Shown in pieces: positions 22,678 to 40,690 of a stretch of 64,000 bases of DNA. How positions within the stretch are numbered: the first letter of the stretch is position 1; each line of letters starts with the position of its first letter. This DNA comes from Oikopleura dioica (lineage: Eukaryota; Chordata; Appendicularia; Copelata; Oikopleuridae): assembly GCA_907165135.1 (NCBI GenBank), contig OU015567.1, forward strand, positions 4,469,001 to 4,533,000, read 5' to 3'. The position numbers and the translations under genes were made by a program. The notes beneath the pieces are model-generated. The model was not told the origin of the DNA and ran no database searches. It saw only the letters and a list, made by a program, of their open reading frames with translations.

Positions 22678-24418
22678 ATGAAAAGACTGTCCTTTATATT
22701 GTTACTTGCAAATAATGCAAGTTCTCTAGAATATGCAAATCCTGATTGTTCATAAGTCGTGAAGACTCAGATTATTTTTTAAGTCATTATTTATATTCAA
22801 GTGCAGCAGACCTCGATCTTGCACGTGAATGTGAGAAAATTTGTAATGATGAGGCGATCATGTGCTTGGATCAATGTCCAAGTTGTCAACGACAATGTAC
22901 TGCTGAGTATCTAGGTATAATTGGGTTCTTTTTTCTTTTTTATTTTATCAATAAGACTGCTCCGATTCTTGTCCTTGCTATGACTACTGTTACAATGGCT
23001 GTGATGGCTGCGAAAATATAATCTGCCAAAACTGCTTAGAAAACGGAAACAACCAAGTCTACTTCGAGCAATGTATTTCAAAAGCTTCCGTAACACTTGA
23101 TTCTTGCACAAAAAACTGCACGTTAGAGAAAACATGCCACGATGATTGTCTTTACAAATATGCAATTGATTCTCAGCTTTGCCCCTGTATGAAAAATTGT
23201 CCTGAAGGATGTCCCTGTAAGAATGGATTTGGATGCGAGAGAGAAATAACAGTGATGTGCCAAGCTTCGGAAAATAATTATAATGTCGAAAACGTGACAA
23301 TTGTAGATATCGCATATTCAATATCTGAATCAGGACAAAATCTGGTGAGCCATTTCTGATAGCATAAGAAACAATCTCTTAATTTAAGGGCCATAAATTT
23401 ATTGCTTCACCGATTGAAGGATCAATAAAAATTTTGGATGGATCTGGCCACGCTCTTTTAAATGGAGAAATTTATTTCTTTGGGGAGATCATGATCCTTA
23501 TCAAATCGCAAAATTAGTCGGATGCGCCATTACAAAAACATCAAATCGTCTGAACAATGTGTTTCATTCACTTTATGGATCCCATACAACAGTTTTAAGT
23601 GCAAATGAAGAAGTGGTTATTTGCCAGGGAGCAACTTTCACACCAAAGCATCTTATTTATGGAACAAACGATTGCGAATCATTCAATGGAAAAACAGGAA
23701 CTAAGATTCCCAGTACTTTGGCAGGCCATACCGGCGGATGTATGGCAAATTATCAAAATGAAGCTACTATAATTGGATCACCAGTACTCGTTGAGAGTTT
23801 ATCTTTGAGGTATAATGAGTAATATTTTTGGAAAGACTTTGTTCGCGTTTTACTAACTAAAATCAGGAAAATAATTTGTAATAAGTGGTTGGAGGTTCCT
23901 GGAGAATTTTCCTTACGGGTTTATTGCTGGCCATAGTTGTGCGTCTGTTGATGGAAATGTTGTTGTTGCAGGTGGACTTTTAACTGACACCAATTTGGAG
24001 ACCCTCGATTTTGACAATGTGTTTTTGCTCAAAGGTGGAGAATGGTTTGTTATCGGAAAATTACTATCGGTAGGAAACAAAATCACCTAAAATTGAACAT
24101 AAACTTCAGAAAAATTTATATTCTTCAATGTTTGTCCTCGGTCATCAGATCTTTATTGTCAGTGGACTTGGAAATGATGAAAAGTATGTTGTGCTTGAAA
24201 TTTTCTCCTTCGCATTCCATTAGAGTAAAATTAACAAATTAAATTAAAAATCATGTTTCAGTCAAACAGTTGAGCGTTTTGAATTGAAAGGAGATTCCGT
24301 CATTACGTCCGAGATTATGAACGAACACAGCGGAGCTTGCCTACGACCTGTTCTTTTCGAATCCTTACCAAATGAGTGCAGAGAGCCATGTCAAAACTTT
24401 TGTTACGCTTATCCTTGA
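22678..24418 (+). CDS. Secreted cysteine-rich protein with kelch-like repeats
   Basis: The signal peptide is MKRLSFILLLANNASS. A Cys-rich N-terminal region (about 22806-23340) holds ECEKICNDEAIMCLDQCPSC, CPCYDYCYNGCDGC and CPCMKNCPEGCPCKNGFGC. Kelch-like blades follow, each with a hydrophobic-G-G strand: LAGHTGGCMANYQNEATIIG, AGHSCASVDGNVVVAGGL and FVLGHQIFIVSGLGND. The end is CREPCQNFCYAYP. Approximate exons: 22678-22747, 22806-22913, 22963-23343, 23389-23810, about 23889-24069, 24112-24184, 24267-24418. A one-base frame break occurs at GGGG 23482-23485. An extracellular or matrix role is inferred. No close named homologue is recognised. Confidence 0.55.
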
Positions 24419-24789
24419 ATTATAAATTTATCAGAAATATCAAAAATTTTTTGATTGTTTAAAGTGTGAGAAATGCATAAATGTTGATCTTTAGTTTTTG
24501 TGGCAATTGAGCTGTGTTAATGAGCGCCTGATTAAGCAGTTTAATTGCAGCGCGGATTACCCGTCGCCAGGCGATCAAACACAGCTTCGTTGCATATATC
24601 GATGTAATTAGGATTGCTCCTGGGATTTCACCTTTCAAGGAACTCTTTTCCTCCGCCTCCAATTCGATTATAAAAGATTTTCCTTGCTATCAAATGGTAT
24701 GAGAGATACATGAGCATCAGACAGAACGATGGATAGGAAGGAGTTTTTTTAGTTTTGAAGACATAGAAGAGAATTTTTAAAAGCATATG

Positions 24790-31194
<6,405 letters not shown>

Positions 31195-31334
31195 AAATTA
31201 ATAAATTTATATGTATACATGTACCCTCCCCGCTATCTATCATCTTCGAACTATCGATAATTTTTTTTGTTTGTGAATTTATTTACAGTATATAAATAGC
31301 AGCAATGCTCGTAAAATATTGATAAAATGCATTT

Positions 31335-31980
31335 CTATATTGCACGGCAGCGGGCCATCCTTTGGCGTAATTGAATGTCACGTGCATATATTGTCGACTC
31401 TGACGGTTTCGCTTTGCTCTTATTGATGACAAATCGCAGGAGACCCGGCCAGTCGACGGCGAGCTGAACATAAACTTCATCCTTTGTGACCTGCTTTCTC
31501 ATTCATTTTTAAAAGCTGATGTCAATTTTTGCAAAATTGAGCTCTTTTTGGATAAAAACTATCCGAAAAACGCCGAATAATTGATTTTCAGATCATAAAC
31601 TGACACTTCTGATTGGTAGTCATCAAAAGGTTTCGGCAATTATGAAGTTTAATTTATGATAAAGGTCAGTTTCGATCAATTTTTGTTAAAAAATTCCAGA
31701 TTATTTATCAGCGACTCATTTTCTGGCTTACCCAAATAATCGAAAAAAATAAACAGGCAAACGGAATTCCCAAAAACAGCAGGGCAGTAACTGATGCAGC
31801 ATTTGAATCTTGAGACGAGCTAAAATCAAAGGTTAATTTCAGATTCGTTGAAGAAAGTCGGATTCTAAGAACCTTAGCTGTTTCTTTCTCAGCGACCAAT
31901 TTAGGTCTTTCCTGTAAAATGCTGGGTTGAAATCTCTTTGAAAAGGGCGTTTTAGAAAATCGTTTTTTCGCTAACTACTG
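31335..31980 (-). CDS. Single-pass membrane protein, C-terminal part (partial, uncertain)
   Basis: Two minus-strand segments join phase 0 by GT-AG. About 31980-31724 contains the transmembrane helix TALLFLGIPFACLFFSIIW; 31490-31335 encodes the tail VTKDEVYVQLAVDWPGLLRF to RMARCRAI and stop. The segment before the helix (VAEKETAKVLRIRLSSTN) has extracellular-like strand composition. The 5' exons were not found, because the upstream DNA is repeat-rich. Family unknown. Confidence 0.4.
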
Positions 31981-34500
31981 CAAAAAATTAGGTGCGCGAC
32001 ATGATTCTGTATTGAGAGCTCTCAGGGCTGGAACTACAGTTCTTGAGGGAGTTTTGATAACTTTGCATATTTAAATTGCTGGAACATGTTCCACTTTCGA
32101 CTTCCGAATTTAAGCTTTTGAAGAGCCTTTTTAGGTTATCGTACTGACATCCTCATTTTCAGGGTGAAGGTTAGGGCCAGGGTTAGGTTTAGGGTTCGGC
32201 TTTTAAGACAGGGTCCTAATTTGGAGTCAGGCTTGGGTGAAGGTTAAGGTTCGTTACAGTAGAAATAGTACTAAGAAGATGGAGACCTTCCATCATCCCA
32301 ATTAACGACCATACACCGGTGAAAGAAGGCCTAACCCTTGGTAACGCCACCACTACGAGTTCCTAAGCTTGTGATAGGCTGATAGTGGTGGCGTAACCCA
32401 GGATTTGAGTCTGCTTCCACCGGTAATTTTAGTAGAAGGGGTTATCATTCGAACTACCCCTAACCCTTAACCTAGCCCCCGTCAAGAATGCATAGTGCCT
32501 AAACCTAACGACAAGCCCAGATTCTAGAGATATTGGACCGCTCGAATCCTATGCTCGAATAAAAATTCCTCTCTACGGAATTTTCAGGCCCCATACTCAT
32601 TGATAGAAACATATTTTTTCGCCTTTCCCATCATTTTCGGACTCTCCGATCATGTACAAAATTGAGTCATCTAATCTTTCCATCGTTATAACAGTAGGTC
32701 TCTCCTAGCTATTAGCTTTTCAAACAATTTGTTTCTCTAGCTTTTCTTCTCTTTCAATTTTGATTCTTATTAAATTTTTCGGATTTTGAATTAAAAATTC
32801 AAGTTTTAGAATAAAACGGAGTTTCTGTTCTTTCAGCTGATTTCTGCCCAGCGTGCCGGATTCAAATTCGATAATGAAAAAAAGGTTCGCGAGGACGATT
32901 TCGTTTTAGTGGACGTTAATTATGGACGATGCACGCGCCCGACATCAGAGCTGCTCTGACTTTAGGGGCTCGTGCTCAACACGAGTTTGATTCCGTATTG
33001 CCGAATACTGCTGCATTATAGATATTCACAGCCCGCGCTGCGGTTTGATTTGAAAGACGTAGAAGATGACTGAGCTGCGAAAATAATTCGCATAAAACTT
33101 GTCGTTGGGGTTCAGGAGGTGGAGGTTAGGGTTAGTGTTAGTCTTTGACGTCGAGTCTAACTTGAGATCAATGAAAACAATTATTTCATAAACATGAAAA
33201 CCTCTTATTGAAAATACCTTTCAAAATGGTGAATCTCTCGAAAAAAACATTGAAAAAGGACTGTTTGGCCGTCTATCAAAGAATCAGTAGAAAAATCAGT
33301 TGCTCAATATTGATAGTGGGACCATTTACCATATGCAATCTGAATACAGTCGCTTTCTTTTTTACCTCCTTTCAAAAGTCCTTTTTGATTCCTTAGCAAA
33401 ACTTTCTCCTTCTAACATTTTCTTTTCTTTCTGAGTTTTTTCATTCTTATATGCTAGATATCTGATTTTCTTCAAATAAAGATCTACATATTGGTTTCTG
33501 CTATTGACATCTACTCATCTATCGACTCGTTATTGAAAATGTAAATGTAGATATCGAAAATTTTAGATTGATATTTTGTCTGACAACAGCCGCTGTCTAA
33601 AAAGAACGAAAATCGAGGAAGAAATCTTCGAAGAAAACCGCTTCTCTACCTGATATAAAGCTCTCCAACAACCCCATTTAAGCTAATACCATCAATATCT
33701 CTCATTTCTCAGCTCTTGATGGTCGTTTGCTGAAGCAAATAAGAGCCCCTCTTTGGCAGGTTGTAGCCGCTTTTAGGCAATACAAAGTACCAAGGTACTT
33801 CATTTACCATTCAACTATTGTCTATCGTTGAAAATTGACAAGTCCGCTTCTCTAACCCCATTCTATCTGTTACAGTTTCGCTTCAAAGTGACTGTAATTG
33901 ACAAATATAAACGTTTCGGCAATCAAAAAAAGCTCGGAAATCAAGGAAGACTTATGCAAGTTGGAAAATCTTACTAGTATGGAATCGGTTTTCCACGAAA
34001 CCAAGAGCTCTGTTCTCTTTTCATTGTTGTCTTCAAAAATAAATTGACTTGTTCTGAATCAGTGGCCAATTTTTTCCGCAATGAAAATGATATGATGCAT
34101 GCAAGCAAAGGTGCCACATTTCGATTTATGCTTAAAAATTAATACCTCTTGAACATAAATTTGTCAATTTTTCGCTCGTCCATTTCTTCCTCTTAAAAAC
34201 TATATTTATTTTTTGTTCTTGGATTCTGTGAGTGGGGGGAAATGAGACACCGTGTTAATTTATTTACGTTATTATTGGCAGAACGTTAAATTCGGCCATT
34301 AAAAAGAGGGCAGACAAATAAAGAGAGAGACTCGATATAGATTAAATTCAATTGCATTTATTAATAATAAACTGTATGTAGAAGTTTCTTCATTGAACTT
34401 TCAATTTGAGCCACCAAGAAGAAAAGAAACAAGGAAAACCCAGGGTAATCAGCTCAGCTTGTAATCAATAATTTTAAACTTCAAAAGACCCTTGGCCAAC
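31981..34500. other. Gene-poor interval with hairpin element and TTAGGG-like motifs
   Basis: No supported gene. It holds short (T)TAGGG-type runs at 32168-32196 and 33122-33137 and the hairpin element at 32314-32425. The remainder is AT-rich with short pyrimidine tracts. Confidence 0.5.
32314..32425. repeat. Long hairpin (MITE-like)
   Basis: The arm CACCGGTGAAAGAAGGCC...GGTAACGCCACCACTA (32314-32355) pairs with TAGTGGTGGCGTAACC...CTTCCACCGGTAA (32382-32425), leaving a loop of about 26 nt. The outer flanks carry TTAGGG/CCCTAA-like sequence, so the full element may extend to about 32160-32510. Confidence 0.65.
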
Positions 34501-34510
34501 TTGGTTCGAT

Positions 34511-34787
34511 TTCATTCTGTCTTGTTCTGGCAATGACCTCATTTGGCGCAACACTTTCAAGGTGCCCCCAATGCGCTCTACTGATTGGTGGGCGCGACGA
34601 GATCATCCGTTGGGGCTCAGCCAGCGCGAGTATGGCCCGATTCGCGTCATTGTTGCGCAACTACTGAGCGAAATCGATCCTCGTGATTGGCCGCCGGATC
34701 AGCCTGGGCTCAAGTTGGCTCGGTTCCAAGCCCCGGACGAACACACCAGAATGATATTTTCGAGTTCGAGACAAAATCACCTGTTAT
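34511..34787 (+). CDS. Possible coding exon, unidentified
   Basis: An open frame clearly richer in GC than its surroundings reads NDLIWRNTFKVPPMRSTDWW, then REYGPIRVIVAQLLSEIDPR and DWPPDQPGLKLARFQAPDEH. The composition is protein-like, while the other frames contain stops or look poor. The 5' boundary is unresolved. It may be a 5' exon of the EF-hand gene downstream or a separate small gene. No family recognised. Confidence 0.35.
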
Positions 34788-35078
34788 AAAAAAAATCGGG
34801 GATTAACGAGTTCCAAAAAGTGAGAGAAAAATAACAAAATAAGCGAAAATGTCTTTTATGAACATTTTCAAACAAGCTTCAAGGAAAGGGCTAATAAAAG
34901 ATACAATAAAAGAAACTCAAAAATAAGGTGATAAGATAAAGCTTTAAATCTATGGAACTACACTTAGAAAGATTGAAGCCAGATTTTTTAGGATTTATTA
35001 AACAAAACAAAATTATAATCACAGAAGTCTTCTCACGAACTTTTTATACGATTCCAAGAAATAGTTTTTAACCCTTGA

Positions 35079-35721
35079 AAAAGAAAAGTTGCGTACAAAT
35101 TCTCCGACCAGCTGCTCTTCGATTCCATCGTCGTGCACCGGCTTCAGCGAGCCGAGGCGGAGACCATTTTCCGGGTCATTTCCGGCGGAGAAGAGGTTGT
35201 GACACCAGCGCACATCGCGAATCAAGTTTTCGGTCGTAAAGCTGAAGTTATCGCGCCTGTGATTGAGAAGCTCTGCGTTCAGGTCACCGGTAAGTCCGAG
35301 GAAAAAGGAGATCTTCCTTGATTTGAATTTGAAATCAGAAAAGACGAACTCATGAGTTTCTTAAGGAAAGAATACGAGACTGAATATCGACGATTTCGCG
35401 AAGATTGTCGGAGGAGACGATGAAGAATCTTACGAAAACATTTCTTCTCAGGTAAACCTCAGTTTAAACCGCCAATATATCTATTTTTCAAGACCCAATT
35501 CGATATCTTCGACGCCGACAAAGACGCCACCATCGACATTCGCGAGTTCCAGACTTGGATGATGAAGCACGGAAAATTCCTCGACCGGGAAGAGCTCGAA
35601 GCCATCATTAAATCCGCCGACGTCGACAGAAACGCCGTCATCGACCGAACCGAATTCCTGCAAATTGTGTGCAAAAAGATCTTTGTCGATCAGCTGCTCG
35701 AGAGGAGGCTGATTCAATGAT
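35079..35721 (+). CDS. EF-hand calcium-binding protein (calmodulin/troponin C-like, 5' end unresolved)
   Basis: Exons about 35091-35287, 35364-35451 and 35493-35721 join in phase. Two canonical 12-residue calcium loops are visible near the C-terminus: DADKDATIDIRE and DVDRNAVIDRTE, separated by 25 residues as in paired EF-hands. Upstream helices (EAETIFRVISGG, FGRKAEVIAPVIEKL; DDFAKIVGGDDEESYENI) look like a degenerate N-terminal EF pair. No in-frame ATG lies in the first exon. MSFMNIFKQASRKGLI at about 34850 is a possible first exon. Target and expression unknown. Confidence 0.6.
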
Positions 35722-36979
35722 GATGCATTGGAGATTTTTAGCATTTAATTTTTGTCAGACTCTGCACTACTTTTCTTGATGCCTTTTCTGTTCAATTTTT
35801 AGAAAGATACCAGTACAAATAAAGAAACATTTGCAAATCTTCCGCAATCTATCGCTGTTCATGTGACTACTCTCGCGAGCTTTTTCGAAAGATCGTAGTC
35901 TATCCCTCCGACATTTACGTGTTCGAAAATAATCCTGAGGATAATGGGTGGTAAAGATTTGAAAGAAAGGTAACTTGGATTTGGAGAAATCTTCGAGACC
36001 TTTGAATTCAACTCGCAACAGTTTTCCGTATGTAAGCGTGTCGATCTTCATAAGGACAAATTTGCATAGTAGACGAGAGTACAGTCGGCTCAACTTCTGT
36101 AGGGATAAGTGAAGAGCATATTTGTAATAAATTGATTTAGTCAATTTGTCCTCTATCTAAAAATTGAAAAATAAGCTATTAAAATGAGTTTTATGATGCC
36201 TTAATATTTACAAAATTTTTAAATCTCTACTTTTCGTGAGCAAAAAAAAACTTTTAACGAAACAACATTTTATATTAAAATATTTGCATCCTGTAAAAGA
36301 CGAAAAATCTCACGCAGATCAAAAAATACTATATTTCAAATATAGTATTTGTCATAAGAAGAACTCCACTTAGCCAGACCTTCAGTGGATTTTTTTATTA
36401 ATAAAAGTTTAACCATGAAAGTTATCGAATTTTCTTTCCATTGAAACCGCTTGGAAGTCCCGTTTCTGCTCGTAAACATCATTCCACGTGTTCAGTTGAG
36501 AAGGTCGCGCTCGTCGCCAGCTGATCCAACGTCAAAAGTCACCGGGATTACCCCTTCCTATAAAACCGACCCGCTTCTGCTCCTCAACTCATTACAAGAA
36601 ACACAAAGAGAGCAGCCACCAGCTTTTTCAGAAAAAAAAATTGGTCGAGATCGAGCATGAAATCGCGTCTTTCGAAAAGCGCAAAAAATGAAGTTTTGCG
36701 AAAGAACGATTCATTCTAGCATTCGACACAAGCGACAACAAAAATTATCAGCTATTTCAGCTTTTCTTTTATGTTTTTAACGAGATTCTTCTGAGTTTTT
36801 GAAAGAAAACCTGCGGCTCTTTTATGGCTTCTTTTTCATCTTAAAAACATAGTTTTGTCGGTAATAAATCAGCTTTAAAAATAGAGCTCTGCGTCTGATC
36901 GGAAATCGCCACTTTTCTTTCAAAGCTGATGAGCGACGGAAATCTCGGTCTGTCTATTTCTTGAAAAAGTCGATCTTGG
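35722..36979. other. Intergenic; possible promoter
   Basis: No convincing gene. A 125-codon minus-strand frame (36144-35767) lacks recognisable features. A TATAAAA box (36559-36565) sits about 95 bp before an ATG at 36657, whose frame is only 20 codons unless spliced. An AT-rich region lies at 36140-36330. Confidence 0.4.
36559..36565 (+). promoter_or_regulatory. Candidate TATA box
   Basis: TATAAAA is followed about 30 bp later by a pyrimidine/CA-type start region (CTCAACTCATTACA). The downstream product is unclear, so the assignment is tentative. Confidence 0.25.
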
Positions 36980-38978
36980 CTACACTTTATTTGTTGTAAA
37001 AGTCAAGACGAGAATCACAATCACGCAGATCAGGGTCACGATTAAAATGGCGATCATTTTGAAGTTTCTCCACCACAATTTCGTCTGCGGAGGAATGAGG
37101 GGAAGACAGGAGGACTTTGATCGTTCGCGCTTTTCGGGGATGTCGATTGAAGTGTGGATCAACTCGTGAGGGTAGGAGTTCAGCGAGGAATTGTTCATTT
37201 TTACGATGGCTTCATAAGGCTTTTTCGGGGTTTTATACTAGATTCTAGAACACTCGAAAGCAAATATCAAAGATTCTCCTCCAGAAGGATGGAATTGATA
37301 AGAGTTCAAAAGAATTGTGGGAAACCCGTTCCGGAGGCGGTGGGAAGCTGGGCCTGATGCTTCTATTCAGACTGCTATTCGGATTTCGCGTCTGGCTGCG
37401 ATTATCTTCGTTGTAAACTAAATTGAACCTTGTTCGACACTCATCGAAATCGATGAAGATTGCACCTGTGTCATAAACATTCTCCTCATCCCCATCGTTT
37501 CTCATTAATTCAGTGTAGACGACATCTTCTAGCTTTACTTGTATGTTCATTTTTCTCGTTTCTAGAGCAGATGGACATTCTGGAGAATCTGGAGATTCTT
37601 GAGACTGCTGAATTGTCGAATTTCGGTTGGACTTGGTTCGCTTTGGTTTTGCTGGAGCTTTTGGCCTCGAAGAGGGTTGGGAATTGGAGAAGACAGGATG
37701 AGACTGGTAAGAAGTGGAGGGTGATTTTGGTTTGGAGGACTGTGGTGGTGGAGGAGGGGGCATTTTCTTGAGCGACGATGACTTTGAGGGATGAAATTGA
37801 TTGGATAGTGCGATGAAAACACCATATTTTTGAAAAACTCATTATAAATTTATATTCAATCAGGCGGTGTTTTGTTGAATGAAAATTTCTACGTCCGAAA
37901 TATAAAAGAAAGAAGAGGCTTGCACTAACGATCGTTAGTATCTGCATAAATTAGTTTATACAAAATGATCATCTTGATATCCCCTTCCTTTTGCATTTCA
38001 CTGAATCCCGACGAGTTTCTGTCCAAATTTGTCCTCGCTGTCTTCGGAACTTTTCTTTCAACAGCAGGCGCTCCTCCCAATTTTTGAATTCTTTGCGCGA
38101 TGCTCATCCCCTCCATTTCGCCAAGTCCGGTGCTGTCAGAGTCCGACTCGATCCCGGAAGAGCTGTTGCTCGATGATCTGCTCAAAGTCGGCGGAACTCG
38201 CGAGATTGAAGACTTCTTCTTTTCGCGGACGAGGCTGTTCCATAAATAAATATGCTCGCTTGGCAAGAGTCGGGTGCTGAAATTAAAAATTGATTTCTGC
38301 TACCATACTATTCAATTCGTCAGCCTTTTAATAAGTAAAGCAAACCCTTTTTTGAGACGGTGATTTATCTCGTGATTGCGTTTTTTATTATTCAATTTGA
38401 CAAATTAACATTCGAAATAAAAATATTTGCAATTGCATCTTCAACTTTTGAATGGATAAACTTTGATGAATAAACTTCAGCAAACTTTTGGAAAAAAAAA
38501 ACTCATTTTATTGAGATAAAAATATGGTTTAAGGGCGTCAACATCGATTTTCGGCTAAAAATCTAGTCGACTTAACTTAAACCTAACCGATGTTGACACC
38601 CTTAATGAGGTTTCTAGTCTATCGTCGGAAACCTGTGCACAAACCTGAGTCAGGGTTTTCAAGACCCTGAGTCAGTTTTATACACAGGTTTTCGAGCCAA
38701 AATTTCTGTGGTTCAAACCCTAGCCTAGAAATTTTTTTGAAATTTGGCAAAAAACGGGAGAAAATGCTTTGAAATTCTTACTTTTCAAAAACTTCATCTC
38801 CAGTCCTCTCATCACAAGTCCATTGAATGCTTATCATTCTTCGTCTACTGTACTCAAAATCTTCTAGCTCAATGTTTTCCCAGTTACTGTCTCTCTTTTC
38901 CGTCTGCAAGTCCTCAAGTGCGAGAGGAGCTTTATCCTCCATTTGACTCCTCTCGCGCGCCCTCCACTGCCGATTCAT
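36980..38978 (-). CDS. Proline-rich, C-terminally tail-anchored membrane protein
   Basis: Exons join cleanly: 38978-38777, about 38281-37962, 37783 to about 37330, 37240-36980. The N-terminus MNRQWRARERSQMEDKAPLA leads into acidic and Ser-rich disordered sequence (RSSSNSSSGIESDSDSTG). Next come MPPPPPPQSSKPKSP and a Pro/Lys linker (SRPKAPAKPKRTKS). After ERYKTPKKPYEAIVKMNNSS, the last 26 residues form a single hydrophobic helix (MIAILIVTLICVIVILVLTF). This layout predicts a cytosolic protein anchored by its tail in ER, outer mitochondrial or plasma membrane, with a polyproline site for SH3/WW/EVH1 partners. The first intron (about 490 nt) carries two repeat elements. Family not recognised. 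Confidence 0.6.
38529..38605. mobile_element. Miniature TTAA-flanked hairpin element (69 bp)
   Basis: TTAA-GGGCGTCAACATCG...CGATGTTGACACCC-TTAA: 14-bp terminal inverted repeats with one mismatch and TTAA on both sides (38529-38532, 38602-38605). It lies in an intron of the tail-anchored protein gene. Its GGG(C/T) ends resemble the larger TTAA elements at 17.6 and 50.1 kb. Confidence 0.7.
38629..38691. repeat. CTGAGTCAGG inverted-repeat element
   Basis: AAACCTGTGCACAAACCTGA + GTCAGGG opposes CCCTGAGTCAGTTTTATACA + CAGGTTTT with about 8 bp between. It is intronic, 24 bp from the TTAA hairpin. Confidence 0.7.
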
Positions 38979-39396
38979 CCTTTTTTAGCTTTTCTTTTTG
39001 ACCGCGAAAAAAGGAACTTTATTTTTAGGACTTTGTTTACGAAGCGTAAAAAGTAGTTTGGTTATTCTGAACGGAACGCGCCGTTTTTGATCAAGGCAAA
39101 TAAATAGCGATCGTTAACTACGGGAGGTCGTTTTTTTTTTCATGAGCATCAGCAGGTCTAATTAGCGCCGATAGAAAGCGATAGGGTCGATAGATTCAGC
39201 TTGCTTGTTTTTTTAATTTGTCTTGTAGGTCTTAGGTTTGGGACTGACAGATGCAAATGCACAATAATTATAGTCGTAGATTGCTGATAATACTTCCGAA
39301 GTTCGAGCGATAATTGTCAATTTTCTCATGAAAAAGAGGAGAAAACTGCATTTATCAGACCTTCGCTCGCAGCTGAGGAAAAAGCAGCCCAAGGAA

Positions 39397-39570
39397 AAAC
39401 CTGAGTGAGGGTCCTGAAAATTTTTCAGTGAAAAAACAAAATGAAAAGCCGCGTAGCGGCTTTTTTGAAAATGAAGCCGCAAAGCGGCTTTGCTTGAAAA
39501 TATATTTGATGAAAATTTTATTTTTTGCCCTCCTTTTCAGCTTATTTAGGACCCTGAGTCAGGTTTTTTC
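39397..39570. repeat. Nested repeat: CTGAGTCAGG arms around GCCGC palindromes
   Basis: The outer arms AACCTGAGTGAGGGTCCTGA and GGACCCTGAGTCAGGTTTTT enclose two GCCGC palindromes (39449-39468, 39473-39492). The arrangement matches the copy at 45292-45453. The rest of 38979-40690 is AT-rich with no gene seen. Confidence 0.75.
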
Positions 39571-40690
39571 CAAGCTCAGGCTCGTGGTAAATTTTCAATT
39601 TCCTTTTTTGTCTTGAATAAGATTATCAGGAAATGCGCCTCTTGAAAACGAGCCAAAAATAAAAGTTTTGATAAGGCAATTTTCAAAATTTCTGGATCAA
39701 CACTTATAAAAATACATCTTCACACAGTGCCACTTGCTAACTGCCATCAAAAACTGAAAATACCTTTTTTATCGCATTGCGGTAATCATTATTTACGTTA
39801 TTATGATTTCAAAAAAATATAGCCGCGATATTTTTTACTCAGTTTCATTTTTGAATTATTTCAATGAAAAATTACCTTTTCCAATTAGAGATTTTCCCAA
39901 TTAGAGCTCTTAAATCTCAAATCTCTCTTTTATCGAAAAAAGTATAAGATAAAAAAATGATTTGAGAGACAGATTCTGAGCAGATCTTTCAATTCCTCTC
40001 GTTTTCAAAAATCGAGTGGAGCGGCTCAATCTGTTCAGAATCTCCAGGGAGTCTCCGTTCGATCCCTCCCGGGGGTGATCTCACTCTCTTTTACAATCCG
40101 ACCCAACCTATTCATCCCTCTTTTGAAGTCATTATTCGATTTGCGCTTCTTCATGCAATTTTGGGTTTTATGGAAGTTTTTAAAAGCAGAAAATTTTCAT
40201 TGAAAATAAACAAAACTCCTGTATTGAAAAAAACAGTATTTTAAATTATGAAACGTGACTTCAAGATAATATTCTTCTAGCGCATGAATCTCCCTAAATT
40301 TCGATGATTTCATAGCAGATAATCAATGAATGCGCTAATAGTAGTGAAAAATCATCAGAGAATTTTCGATGATTCGGCTCTAGAAACATGAATCATTCTT
40401 TCAGAATTTGCAAACCACAAGATAGTTTTTGTCAAATCTTATAGATAATTTAATATAGATTAGCTAATGACCTGTCTAAAACATCCACAGCGCCACATTT
40501 AGGGCAGAAATATGCTTTTTATCATCAAGTTAAAATAAATGACTGATAATAGCATTATTATAATACAGTAAAAGAAAGTTTGAAAACTAACAACAGACCA
40601 ACTATCAGTAGGAGTCTTGTTACAGGATGACTTTATTTTCGTAAAAATTTCAAATCAAGGATTTTTACTTCCGGCCGCTCAAATTCATAA

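Noticed and set aside
35767-36144. A 125-codon minus-strand open frame
   Set aside because: There is no recognisable motif or splice context, and it has an AT-biased composition typical of intergenic DNA here. It could be real but is unsupported.
36838-36860. Histone-type 3' stem-loop near GGCTCTTTTATGGCTTC
   Set aside because: The stem does not pair and no histone coding sequence lies upstream.
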